DNA of 64,000 nt from Bernardetia sp. (lineage in GTDB: Bacteria; Bacteroidota; Bacteroidia; Cytophagales; Bernardetiaceae): assembly GCA_020630575.1 (NCBI GenBank), contig JAHDBD010000023.1, forward strand, positions 1 to 64,000, written 5' to 3'. A model generated the notes under the pieces. It saw nothing but the letters and a program-made list of their open reading frames with translations. It was not told the DNA's origin and did no database searches. This document shows, piece after piece, positions 36,301 through 43,752 of this stretch. Position numbers and translations under genes: made by a program. Positions within the stretch are counted from its first letter, which is position 1; each line of letters opens with the position of its first letter.

Positions 36301-36714
36301 TTCTTTACAAATGATACAGGAATTGAATTAGACTCTTTGAGTGGGGAGATTTATCTGAATACATCTGCACAAGGAATGTATAAAATAATCTACCAAGCTG
36401 ATGAATGTTCGGCTGATACCGTTTTTGTAGAAATAAATGGAGATTGTTTTGCAGGAATTCCTAATACATTTACTCCTAACAATGATGGTACAAATGATAC
36501 TTGGCAAGTTCCGTTTTTAGAACGTTATCCAAATGCTGATATAGAAATTTTTGATAGAACAGGCAAGATTCTTTTCACTCAAAAAAATGGCTACAAAACA
36601 GAATGGAATGGACTTCTCAATGGAATGAAACTCGCTGAAGGAACATATTATTATAGAATCAGAATTAGTGATTCTTTAAAACCAATTACAGGATATATAT
36701 CTATTGTGCGCTAG
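33397..36714 (+). CDS. Leucine-rich-repeat protein with T9SS type B sorting domain
   Basis: This 1105-residue secreted protein starts at the ATG at 33397, which gives a proper signal peptide (MKKYLFTLLFVLFFYLSFS, ending near CGFAQ); the frame extends upstream without one. Residues of about 30-545 form plant-type leucine-rich repeats of about 24 residues (LxxLxxLxLSxNxFxGxLPxxIGN). Residues of about 555-700 are Ig/PKD-like with a YQWFFNGDSIKNATDS segment. About 785-990 holds two SprB-like repeats (NVSCFGGNDGKIELEITGA). The last 85 residues, from PNTFTPNNDGTNDTWQVPFL to the end, are the gliding-motility/type B domain that directs export by the type IX system. It is likely displayed on or shed from the cell surface. 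Confidence 0.9.
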   Translation: MKKYLFTLLFVLFFYLSFSICGFAQITVIESDSLVLVDIYQSTNGSGWINTWKLDQKITTWNGVTVQNQRVVGLNFSRRNLTDSLPSSLGNLSELRSLNISFNNLTGSLEMLTMLYKLKVFSMAGTKYKESYGNVPSIFGQMRQLTYLDMSQNGFTAPISDTTGFFLLTNLQELYINSNSFNGRMQNEFGEFKKLKKFNISSCRFSGALPASLTNLTLLEEFYLASNTFDSDLGLIVSAMPNLRVLSAASNRLGRNRELPRALYNLNRLTHIDLSNNEYKLYISALISNLKNLQTLLLQNNKLFGNLPSSIGNLPKLVTCNLSNNGFGGEIPILLYYSPSLKTLILSRNKFQDVLPVGLNLPSKLSYLDLSHNLFQTKFLNSAEAAVGSFDYFPNLTYLDVSYNNLEDFDKIEFYTLKNLATIKLNNNKLKGQIPIKVASIVSLTSFDISANKFEGTLPAQIGNMSKIQTFRASTNSLEGQIPRSFFTPSSTLRTLDLSRNNFSSIENIDSLTRLQVVNVSNNNLTFGDLEGHINKIPNFTYSPQQTIPIIQPCYLQVQTRGKFNRYQWFFNGDSIKNATDSVFAAKRIGTYYVKVKNDSVPRLILTSEKAIVTEFTVPDNNFPNENFKDTTFCEPFEYQLIATETGIDYLWSTGDSTPSITISEEGVYTVWVDNGFCTVVDTVRINFAGVKNNIISSSQRVCREENPSLLTGDSSLVGHTYLWQSSMDSLNWTDLDTTLNYQPQELFTSTYFRRKVTPNSSYNCDAKYSNVVLIEVSNLKVEAKTTNVSCFGGNDGKIELEITGAFDDYQILWENGSTNSSLENLKKGNYKVKVIDGLGCQDSLLIEVAEPQKLEGNFIIKEPTCNSELNNGSISLLITGGTEPYQTLWTYQGATLAINTNEISALEPNENEKYEVRITDANGCEFTVSDFVTRQQPVDSRFNYDYDSYCKLEINPKPTILGAKNGFFFTNDTGIELDSLSGEIYLNTSAQGMYKIIYQADECSADTVFVEINGDCFAGIPNTFTPNNDGTNDTWQVPFLERYPNADIEIFDRTGKILFTQKNGYKTEWNGLLNGMKLAEGTYYYRIRISDSLKPITGYISIVR

Positions 36715-36773
36715 AATATTTTTTATTGTTTTAATTCCATTCAATTTTTAAGAGCTGAATTCACCAACTACAC

Positions 36774-36815
36774 AAAAAAAGCCTATCAAACTCAAAAGAA
36801 TTTGATAGGCTTAAA
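36774..36815. terminator. Bidirectional terminator
   Basis: The 10-bp arms GCCTATCAAA and TTTGATAGGC enclose 10 bases, with an A run before and a short T run after. It lies between the convergent LRR and ABC1 kinase genes. Confidence 0.7.
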
Positions 36816-36840
36816 TATGTCAGGCTATTTCAAAATAAAA

Positions 36841-38166
36841 TTATGCTTCTTTATTTTTATACCAATATGAATCTGTATTTACGGTAGCATTAAGTTCGTG
36901 TAATAAGAAATAAAGACCAAAATAAGTTCTATTTAAATAAAGTGAGTGCTGTGAACCTCTTGCTTGTTTTGAGTTACGAAGCTCAGGCATTTTAGAAAGA
37001 CGCTCTCCAAACTCATTCAAATCATTGAAGTATTTTTTATCTCCAAAATAAAATGTATCACTATGAAAAGGTCTCATAGAAAGTGACAATAATTCTTTGA
37101 AGACACCTTTAAAAAATTCTCGCTGTTGTGGTGTATCATCTTCCATCAAAAATCCTAATCCTTCAAAAGCCGTTTCTAATTGAGCATCATCTTCCAATAT
37201 GTTTTTTTCCATAATACTAAAATGCTGCAAATAATATTCTTCTGGAATAACTTTTACTGCTCCAAAATCAATAAAACCAACTCTGCCATCTTCTTTCATC
37301 AAGAAATTACCTGGATGTGGATCTGCATGAACTTCCTTCAAGACGTGCATTTGATAATCATAAAAATCCCAAAGTGTTTGAGCAGCTTTATTTTTTATTT
37401 CTTGCGTCGGATTGGTAGCTAAAAACTCTTTTAAGTGCATTCCTTCCAAAAAGTCCATTGTCAGAATTCTTTCTGATGAATATTCAGGATAGTATTCAGG
37501 AAAAATAGCATTTGGAACGGCTTCTTTTGTCAGTTTAGCTAATTTCTGTGAGCGTGCTAATTCTAAATTGTAATCGGTTTCAGACTTTAGCATGTCGCCT
37601 ACTTCTTTCATGTAAATTTCCAAATCACGCTCGCTAAGTCCTAAAATCTGCATGGCAAATGGTTTTACCATTCTCAAATCAGAATCTATACTTTCAGCTA
37701 CCCCTGGATATTGAATTTTGACAGCAAAAGTTTTGTCTCCAATTTTTGCTTTATGAACCTGTCCAATAGAGGCTGCATTCATTGCATCTTTGTCAAACTG
37801 TTCAAAAATATCATTCGGACTTTTCCCCAAATACTGCTTAAATGTCTTGACAACCAATGGAAAAGATAAAGGAGGCGCAGTATATTGAGCCATTTTGAAT
37901 TTTTCACTATATGCGCTTGGAAGCATTCCTTCACTCATCGACATCATTTGTGCTACCTTCAAAGCACTTCCTTTTAATTCACTTAATGTATCATATACAT
38001 CACTAGCATTAGCATCATCTAATTCTTGACGACTAAGACTTGGGTTTATTGTTTTCTTAGCATAGTGTTTTACGTAATTTGCACCTAATTTTACACCTGT
38101 TTTGGCAAACTTGGCAGCTCGTTGTACTTTGCTAGTGGGTATGTTGTCTTGTGATTTGCGTTCCAT
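36841..38166 (-). CDS. ABC1/UbiB (AarF) family atypical kinase
   Basis: The 441 residues contain the ABC1 domain. The KxGQ-like helix is represented by LSELKGSALKVAQMMS, the alanine-rich nucleotide loop by AASIGQVHKA, followed by the lysine in FAVKIQYPGV. The catalytic loop is VHADPHPGNFLMKEDGRVGFIDFG (given here as VHADPHPGNF and VGFIDFGAV). Relatives support ubiquinone or other isoprenoid-lipid pathways; since Bacteroidota use menaquinone, the exact role here is open. It is monocistronic, and the 271-base gap to the divergent NlpC/P60 gene contains its promoter. Confidence 0.88.
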   Translation of the reverse strand: MERKSQDNIPTSKVQRAAKFAKTGVKLGANYVKHYAKKTINPSLSRQELDDANASDVYDTLSELKGSALKVAQMMSMSEGMLPSAYSEKFKMAQYTAPPLSFPLVVKTFKQYLGKSPNDIFEQFDKDAMNAASIGQVHKAKIGDKTFAVKIQYPGVAESIDSDLRMVKPFAMQILGLSERDLEIYMKEVGDMLKSETDYNLELARSQKLAKLTKEAVPNAIFPEYYPEYSSERILTMDFLEGMHLKEFLATNPTQEIKNKAAQTLWDFYDYQMHVLKEVHADPHPGNFLMKEDGRVGFIDFGAVKVIPEEYYLQHFSIMEKNILEDDAQLETAFEGLGFLMEDDTPQQREFFKGVFKELLSLSMRPFHSDTFYFGDKKYFNDLNEFGERLSKMPELRNSKQARGSQHSLYLNRTYFGLYFLLHELNATVNTDSYWYKNKEA

Positions 38167-38437
38167 AAAATTTTATATATAGCTATCGTTTTTTATAATT
38201 TAGTTTGGATAATATCTTTACTATCAATTCACTAACGGTTGATTAAAAGCAATAGTTTTGAAATTTGTATACAATTATCTTTTTTCTTTATTATAGCTTC
38301 TTATTTCTATTTCTAGCATATCATCACTACCTTTTTAAAAGTTTGATTTATATCAATTCAATTTGTAAATTAGTATCTTTCAAAATTAAATAAACTATAC
38401 ATTCGTAGGCTAAAGTCTATGTTAGAGAATCTCAATT

Positions 38438-39031
38438 ATGAAAGGAATCGAATTTATTCAAGAAAATGGAAAGACAGTAAAAGCAGTCATTGATTTGCGA
38501 GTTCATAAAGCTCTTTTTGATGAAATTTTTACTCGTTATCAAGCTGAAACTTTAGCGAATCCAAACTCTACTGTTCATACGCATTCAGAGGGACATATTT
38601 CAGATAATGTTTCTGGAAATCATGATGCTATCGCACAAAAAGCAATTGAAGCAGCTCGTACTTATTTAGGAACACAGCATGTGATGGGAGGAGTTTCTAG
38701 CAATGGTTTGGATTGTTCTGGACTTACTCATTTAGCTTTCAAAGAAGCAGGTATAGAGCTTTCAAGAGATTCACGTTCGCAGGCTGTAAGTGGTGTAGAC
38801 GTTTCTATAGATAATGTAGAAGCAGGGGATTTGGTTTTTTTTGCAACAGGAAGTGATCCAAATCGTATTAGCCACGTGGGAATTATTACCAAAACAGGCG
38901 ATAGTAGAGATGATTTGGAATTTATTCATACTTCTACATCAAGAGGAGTTGTCGAAGAGCCTTTGTTTAGATATGATTATTGGCAAAAAGCGTATCGCCA
39001 TGCTAGACGTGTGATTAGTCCGTTGGCGTAA
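38438..39031 (+). CDS. NlpC/P60 family (C40) cysteine peptidase-like protein
   Basis: Residues of about 75-195 form an NlpC/P60 domain. The catalytic cysteine is in SSNGLDCSGLTHLAF, the histidine in ISHVGIITK, and a third polar residue probably in EFIHTSTSRG. The family cleaves peptidoglycan stem peptides. The N-terminal 70 residues (MKGIEFIQENGKTVKAVIDL...) show no signal peptide and no known domain, which is unusual for a wall hydrolase; the protein may act inside the cell, be exported by another route, or process a different amide substrate. It stands 82 bases upstream of a small unknown gene. Confidence 0.8.
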   Translation: MKGIEFIQENGKTVKAVIDLRVHKALFDEIFTRYQAETLANPNSTVHTHSEGHISDNVSGNHDAIAQKAIEAARTYLGTQHVMGGVSSNGLDCSGLTHLAFKEAGIELSRDSRSQAVSGVDVSIDNVEAGDLVFFATGSDPNRISHVGIITKTGDSRDDLEFIHTSTSRGVVEEPLFRYDYWQKAYRHARRVISPLA

Positions 39032-39113
39032 TAAACATTTATGAAGAGGTATAAAACTTTTATTTATCCAATTCGTTTAATTCACAACTACTAATTAATC
39101 AATTTTATTCACA

Positions 39114-39395
39114 ATGTCATTTACACCTCATCATTTCTACTTACTAAAAATAATTGCTAAAAAAGGATTTTTATTTTTAGAAAAATTAGGTTACTCAAAA
39201 GAAGATTTAGAAAAATTATTTACTTCTTTAGAAGAAAAAGGTTATCTAATGAAAGTAAAAGAAAAAATTGAGCTAACTCCTAAATTAGAACTAGAATTAG
39301 AATTGCAGGAAAAGAGAGAAAAAGGAGAATGGATTAGTAAAGAAGAAAAAAGTAAAATTTCGGAAGATTCAAAAAATACATTATATTTACCTTAA
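39114..39395 (+). CDS. Small hypothetical protein, winged-helix-like
   Basis: The 93 residues begin with a helix-turn-helix-like pattern (FYLLKIIAKKGFLFLEKLGY, then DLEKLFTSLEEKGYLMKV) ending in a possible wing, followed by a highly charged Lys/Glu tail. That resembles small winged-helix regulators, but no family is certain. It lies directly before the structured leader of the retron-like gene, so it could belong to that locus; the 195-base gap argues for a separate transcript. Confidence 0.5.
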   Translation: MSFTPHHFYLLKIIAKKGFLFLEKLGYSKEDLEKLFTSLEEKGYLMKVKEKIELTPKLELELELQEKREKGEWISKEEKSKISEDSKNTLYLP

Positions 39396-39423
39396 TATTC
39401 TTTAAATTTAGAATGAAAAAATG

Positions 39424-39573
39424 AAAAGCGAGTCGCTTTTCTTAGTAGAGAATAGGTTTTCAAGCCTACGATTTGCAATTGCTTTGAAGTCATTTATAAT
39501 AATTGAAAACAGTTATGCTTCAAAGCAATTACAAATCGCTATTCATTGGGTTTAGAAAGTAATTTCTAAACCC
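39424..39573 (+). ncRNA. Candidate retron non-coding RNA (msr-msd) or structured leader
   Basis: The 195 bases between the small gene and the reverse transcriptase hold four hairpins in a row. H1 is 39424-39440 (AAAAGCG / CGCTTTT). H2 is 39453-39468 (TAGGTT / AGCCTA). H3 is 39469-39538, with 21-base arms that pair except at one position and a 28-base loop. H4 is 39548-39573 (GGGTTTAGAAA / TTTCTAAACCC). GAATAG (39450-39455) can also pair with CTATTC (39539-39544) around H3. Retrons carry their template RNA at this position, upstream of the reverse transcriptase, and a long hairpin is typical of msd. The hairpins could instead be AbiEi-type operators or members of the genome's dispersed hairpin families. 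Confidence 0.4.
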
Positions 39574-39590
39574 TTTATGATTTTATACTT

Positions 39591-41108
39591 ATGAAGTACG
39601 AAGGATACGAACGAAAATTTAGAGAAATAGCAAGAAAAAAAAACTATCCAGAAGAATATACTAATCATTTATTGTCTTACGCAAAACAATTGATAGACAA
39701 TAAACTACCAGTTATCTTTGATACTACACATTTTTCAAAATTGGTAGGATATCAAAAACAGTATATAAAAAGAGTTGCTAAAAACACTCCTTTTTTTTAT
39801 AGAACATTTAAAATTGCTAAAAAAAATACGAAAGTGGCTAAAAAGTTCAGAACTATAAAAGAACCTTTGCCCAGTCTTAAAGAAATTCAAATTTGGATTT
39901 TGAATAATATTTTAGAAAAAATAGAGATAAGTAGCTATGCAAAAGCGTATAAAAAGAACTCAAGTATAAAAGACAATGCAGAATTGCATACTAATAAAAA
40001 AATGTTGCTGACCGTAGATATTAAAGATTTCTTTACTTCTATTTCTAGTGATAAAGTCGAAAAATTATTTTCAGATATAGGTTATTCAAAATTACTAGCC
40101 AATCTATTCAGTAAAATTTGTACTCTTGAAAATTCTCTTCCTCAAGGTGCACCCACAAGTCCTTATCTATCAAATATTTTATTAAAAGATTTTGATAAGA
40201 GAGTAATGGAATATTGCAAAATAAATAAACTCAATTATACTCGGTATTCAGATGATTTAGCTTTTTCAGGAGATTATATCAATAAAAAGGAGCTACTGCA
40301 TAACCTAAATTTAGAGTTAAGTAAAGAAAATTTGAAGATAAATGAGAATAAAACCTATTTAATGACTACTTCTCAAAGGCAAATTGTAACAGGTTTGGTA
40401 GTAAATGAGAAACCACAAGTACCAAAAGAGAAAAGACGTGAGATAAGACAAGCCATGTTTTACATACAAAAGTATGGATTAGAGGAGCATTTACTCAAAA
40501 TTAATTGTAAAAAATCAAATTATTTAGAGCATCTTTTGGGTTTAGTAAATTTTGTATTATTCATCAATCCAGATGATGAGGAATACAAACAGTATAATTC
40601 TTTATTGCATAAGTGGATTGAACAAAAAAATACAGAAAAACTCAAAGAAACTATCAATTCAATTCTGAATGGAGAAAACCAAGTGTTTTTAGATGATTTT
40701 GTATTAGCAAATAGAATTTATCCTAAAGGAATAATATGCTTACTAAGTGCTGCTGCCTATTATGATTTAACAGATATTATTCCACAAAAAATACATATTG
40801 CTATACCAAAATATCAAAAAGCTGTTTCAAAACCTGATTATCCACAAACTTATCCTATTATATATGAAGAACACTTTTATAATTTAGGTATAAATGAAGA
40901 CATATCAGATTTTATGATTTATGATATTGAAAAAACACTTTGTGATATAGTTTTTTATAAGAAAGATTGGGGAGAACAGTTTGTGTATGAGGTGTTTAAA
41001 AATTATTTTTCTACTCCTAATGTGAATTTAACTAAACTTATTGAATACTCTAAAAAAATGGGTATAGATACCGTTGTTTATAATTATTTAAAGCCAAATC
41101 TAATTTAA
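39591..41108 (+). CDS. Retron-type reverse transcriptase fused to an AbiEi-like antitoxin domain
   Basis: Residues of about 60-310 form a retron-type reverse transcriptase: YRTFKIAKKN, LKEIQIWILNNIL, the retron-specific NAxxH (NAELH, 129-133), VDIKDFF with Asp143, LPQGAPTSPYLSN (183-195), the catalytic YSDD (219-222), and the retron VTG (266-268). Residues of about 365-505 match the C-terminal part of AbiEi antitoxins of type IV toxin-antitoxin systems: RIYPKGIICLLSAAAYYDLT, IPQKIHIAIPK, YDIEKTLCDIVFYKKDWG, and a helical end. The frame is continuous across both parts, so this is a true fusion. The AbiEi N-terminal winged helix seems to be absent, its place taken by the reverse transcriptase. 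The partner toxin gene starts four bases after the stop. A role in phage defence is inferred. Confidence 0.85.
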   Translation: MKYEGYERKFREIARKKNYPEEYTNHLLSYAKQLIDNKLPVIFDTTHFSKLVGYQKQYIKRVAKNTPFFYRTFKIAKKNTKVAKKFRTIKEPLPSLKEIQIWILNNILEKIEISSYAKAYKKNSSIKDNAELHTNKKMLLTVDIKDFFTSISSDKVEKLFSDIGYSKLLANLFSKICTLENSLPQGAPTSPYLSNILLKDFDKRVMEYCKINKLNYTRYSDDLAFSGDYINKKELLHNLNLELSKENLKINENKTYLMTTSQRQIVTGLVVNEKPQVPKEKRREIRQAMFYIQKYGLEEHLLKINCKKSNYLEHLLGLVNFVLFINPDDEEYKQYNSLLHKWIEQKNTEKLKETINSILNGENQVFLDDFVLANRIYPKGIICLLSAAAYYDLTDIIPQKIHIAIPKYQKAVSKPDYPQTYPIIYEEHFYNLGINEDISDFMIYDIEKTLCDIVFYKKDWGEQFVYEVFKNYFSTPNVNLTKLIEYSKKMGIDTVVYNYLKPNLI

Positions 41109-41112
41109 AACT

Positions 41113-41971
41113 ATGTCTAATTCTATTGAAGTTGAGCTAAGAAGTATTGCCCGTAAGACAAATGAGAATTTTGATGAGGTGCTTACTAAATTTTTTAGAG
41201 AGCGATTTCTCTATAGAGTTTCTATATCACATTATAAGAACAAAGTGTATTTGAAAGGAGGAACATTTTTACATGCTATATTGCCTGAAAAAAGTAGAAG
41301 TACAAAGGATATAGATTTTTTGATGGAGCAAACCCAAAATGAGGTAGAAGCAGTAAAGAAAGTAGTAATAGAAATCTTGCAGATTGATTGTGAAGATGGT
41401 ATTTCTTTCGATATTTCCTCTATTCAAACTAATTCTATTAATGAGCAAGGAGCATATCAGGGCGTACAAATAAAAGTAAAACCTATTTTTAATGGTAGAA
41501 AACGAAATTATATGAAGTTAGAGTTTGGTTTTGGAGACATTATTATTCCTGAAGCTAAAGAATTAGCTTATCCAACTTATATTGATAAATTAGGAATTCC
41601 TATCATTAAAAGCATACACTACTGAGAGTGTTATTGCAGAAAAATTTGAAGCTATGATAAGTTTAGGAGAAGCGAGTAGTAGGGTAAAAGACTTGTATGA
41701 TGTAAGCGAACTTCTTGATAGTAAAGGTTACAATATAGAAGACTTGCAAAAAGCGATTTATCAAACTTTTGATAGAAGAAATATACAACATATAATCAAT
41801 CCTGCTGTATTTGAGGAGGAATATTATAATGAAAAAAGAAAAAATATGTGGGTAAGTTGGCTAACAAAGAGTAGTTTGGATGTAAACAAAGATTTGAAAA
41901 AGGTACTTGAAAACATAAAACAAAACTTAGAGCCTATATACAAAGGTTATCTTTCAGATAGAAGGGAATAA
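41113..41971 (+). pseudogene. AbiEii-like nucleotidyltransferase toxin gene, frameshifted
   Basis: The first frame (41113-41625) encodes the nucleotidyltransferase core: VYLKGGTFLHAIL followed by SRSTKDIDFLM (the GG/GS...DxD motif), then YMKLEFGFGD. It stops at 41623 after IIKSIHY. A second frame from 41612 continues the family without loss: KAYTTESVIAEKFEAM, then SSRVKDLYDV, to a stop at 41969. Dropping one A from the AAAA at 41608-41611 joins them into one protein of about 285 residues, a normal AbiEii length. AbiEii-family toxins modify tRNA or nucleotides by nucleotidyl transfer and are neutralised by AbiEi. The gene is thus either disabled, expressed by ribosomal slippage, or hit by a sequencing error. 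Confidence 0.8.
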
Positions 41972-42006
41972 TAGAGACAAAACTGAACGGATTACTGATT
42001 TTTTCC

Positions 42007-42014
42007 TAACTTTG
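42007..42014 (+). promoter_or_regulatory. -7 box of the CBS-domain synthase gene
   Basis: TAACTTTG matches TAnnTTTG, 52 bases before the start codon. Confidence 0.45.
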
Positions 42015-42065
42015 CACTATTAACTAAACAAGACAAAAACACTCAAAAACCATAAAAAAATAACT

Positions 42066-43442
42066 ATGCGTTATTACAATCACATCATCGACACAGTTGG
42101 TAACACACCACTTGTAAAACTAAATAGTGTAAATAAAGGAATCAAAGGAACAATTTTGGTAAAAGTAGAATATCTAAATCCAGGTAATTCTATGAAAGAC
42201 CGTATTGGTTTAAAAATGATTGAAGATGCCGAAAAAGCAGGACTTCTTAAACCAGGTGGAACTGTCATCGAAGGAACTTCTGGAAATACAGGAATGGGAT
42301 TGGCTCTTACTGCCATTGCAAAAGGTTATAAATGTATTTTTACGGTTTCGGATAAGCAATCACAAGAAAAAATTGATATCCTACGTGCTTTGGGTGCAGA
42401 AGTTATTGTTTGTCCTACCAATGTTTCTCCTGAAGATCCTCGTTCGTATTATTCGATTGCAAAACGTAAAAATCAAGAAATAGAAAACTCATTTTATCCA
42501 AATCAATACGACAATAAATCAAATCAGCAAGCACATTACGAAACTACTGCGCCCGAAATTTGGAAAGATACAGAGGGGAAAATTACGCATTATGTAGCAG
42601 GTGTAGGAACAGGAGGTTCGATGTGTGGAACATCAAGATATTTGAAAGAACAAAATCCTAATATTGTTACTGTTGGTGTAGATTCGTATGGTTCTATCTT
42701 CAAAAAGCTAAAAGAAACAGGAATTTTTGATGAAAAAGAAGTATATCCATATCTTACAGAAGGAATTGGAGAAGATATTTTGCCAGAAAATGTAAATATG
42801 GATTTGATAGACCATTTTGTGAAAGTAACTGATAAAGATAGTGCTATCATGACAAGAAGATTGGCTCGTGAAGAAGGTCTTTTTGTAGGCTGGTCGTGTG
42901 GTTCTGCTGTCTTTGGAGCTTTGGAATATGCTAGAGAAAATCTAAAAGAAGAAGATGTAATGGTAATTATTTTGCCTGACCACGGAACTCGTTATTTGGG
43001 TAAAATCTACAATGACAATTGGATGAAAGACCACGGATTCTTGGAAAGAGAATTTGCAACGGCTGCCGATATTATTCAAAGCAAAAATGGTCATTCAGAG
43101 CTTTTCGTTATCGATGAAGATATGAAAGTAGGAGATGCTGTTAAGATGATGAATAAAGAGGGAATTTCTCAACTTCCTGTAAGTGATAAAAATAAAGAAC
43201 ATATTGTTGGAAGTCTTGTAGATTCAAAAACACTTGCCAAACTTATTGATAATCCTGCTTTGAAAGATATGCCAGTAAAGGAAATTATGGATAATCCATT
43301 TACATTTGTATCCATGAATAACACGGTTGATGTTCTTTCTTCACTTATCAATAAAGATAATCCAGCCCTTTTGGTTCGTGATGCAAATCAAAATGTACAT
43401 ATCATTACACAACAAGATTTATTAATGGCTTTAGCTAAATAA
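42066..43442 (+). CDS. PLP-dependent cysteine/cystathionine synthase with CBS domains
   Basis: The 458 residues have a fold-type II PLP domain (about 1-325) and a pair of CBS domains (about 335-458). The PLP lysine is in NPGNSMKDRIGLKMI, the substrate loop is EGTSGNTGMGLAL, and the phosphate-binding glycine loop is GVGTGGSMCGTSRYL. The architecture is that of cystathionine beta-synthase: serine plus homocysteine gives cystathionine. Many bacterial members also make cysteine from O-acetylserine and sulfide, so the substrate is undecided. The CBS pair probably binds an adenosyl ligand for regulation. It follows the retron locus but has its own promoter and terminator. Confidence 0.88.
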   Translation: MRYYNHIIDTVGNTPLVKLNSVNKGIKGTILVKVEYLNPGNSMKDRIGLKMIEDAEKAGLLKPGGTVIEGTSGNTGMGLALTAIAKGYKCIFTVSDKQSQEKIDILRALGAEVIVCPTNVSPEDPRSYYSIAKRKNQEIENSFYPNQYDNKSNQQAHYETTAPEIWKDTEGKITHYVAGVGTGGSMCGTSRYLKEQNPNIVTVGVDSYGSIFKKLKETGIFDEKEVYPYLTEGIGEDILPENVNMDLIDHFVKVTDKDSAIMTRRLAREEGLFVGWSCGSAVFGALEYARENLKEEDVMVIILPDHGTRYLGKIYNDNWMKDHGFLEREFATAADIIQSKNGHSELFVIDEDMKVGDAVKMMNKEGISQLPVSDKNKEHIVGSLVDSKTLAKLIDNPALKDMPVKEIMDNPFTFVSMNNTVDVLSSLINKDNPALLVRDANQNVHIITQQDLLMALAK

Positions 43443-43467
43443 TAAAGACTTATTACAAAAAAAACTA

Positions 43468-43507
43468 AACCGTAATTCTATTTTTATCAGTAGAATACGG
43501 TTTTTTG
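43468..43507 (+). terminator. Terminator of the CBS-domain synthase gene
   Basis: The arms AAACCGTAATTCTA and TAGAATACGGTTT (one bulged A) are followed by a T tract. Confidence 0.8.
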
Positions 43508-43752
43508 TTTAAAAATAAACTCCTCAAAATCAACTAGGTATCAAAATAATTAAACAAAAATACTCTGCACGCAAAACAATTTTAGCCAAAAATGCGTATT
43601 ATAAATTAGCTATGACAAATTAATGATAGAATATTGAATTTGATGACAATCAATTTTTTAAAATTCAAGACTATTCTATCCCTTCTACATCTAACACACA
43701 GTAGAACATTTTTTTAAACTTTCAACCTCATTTTTTTAACTAGCAACAAGTT

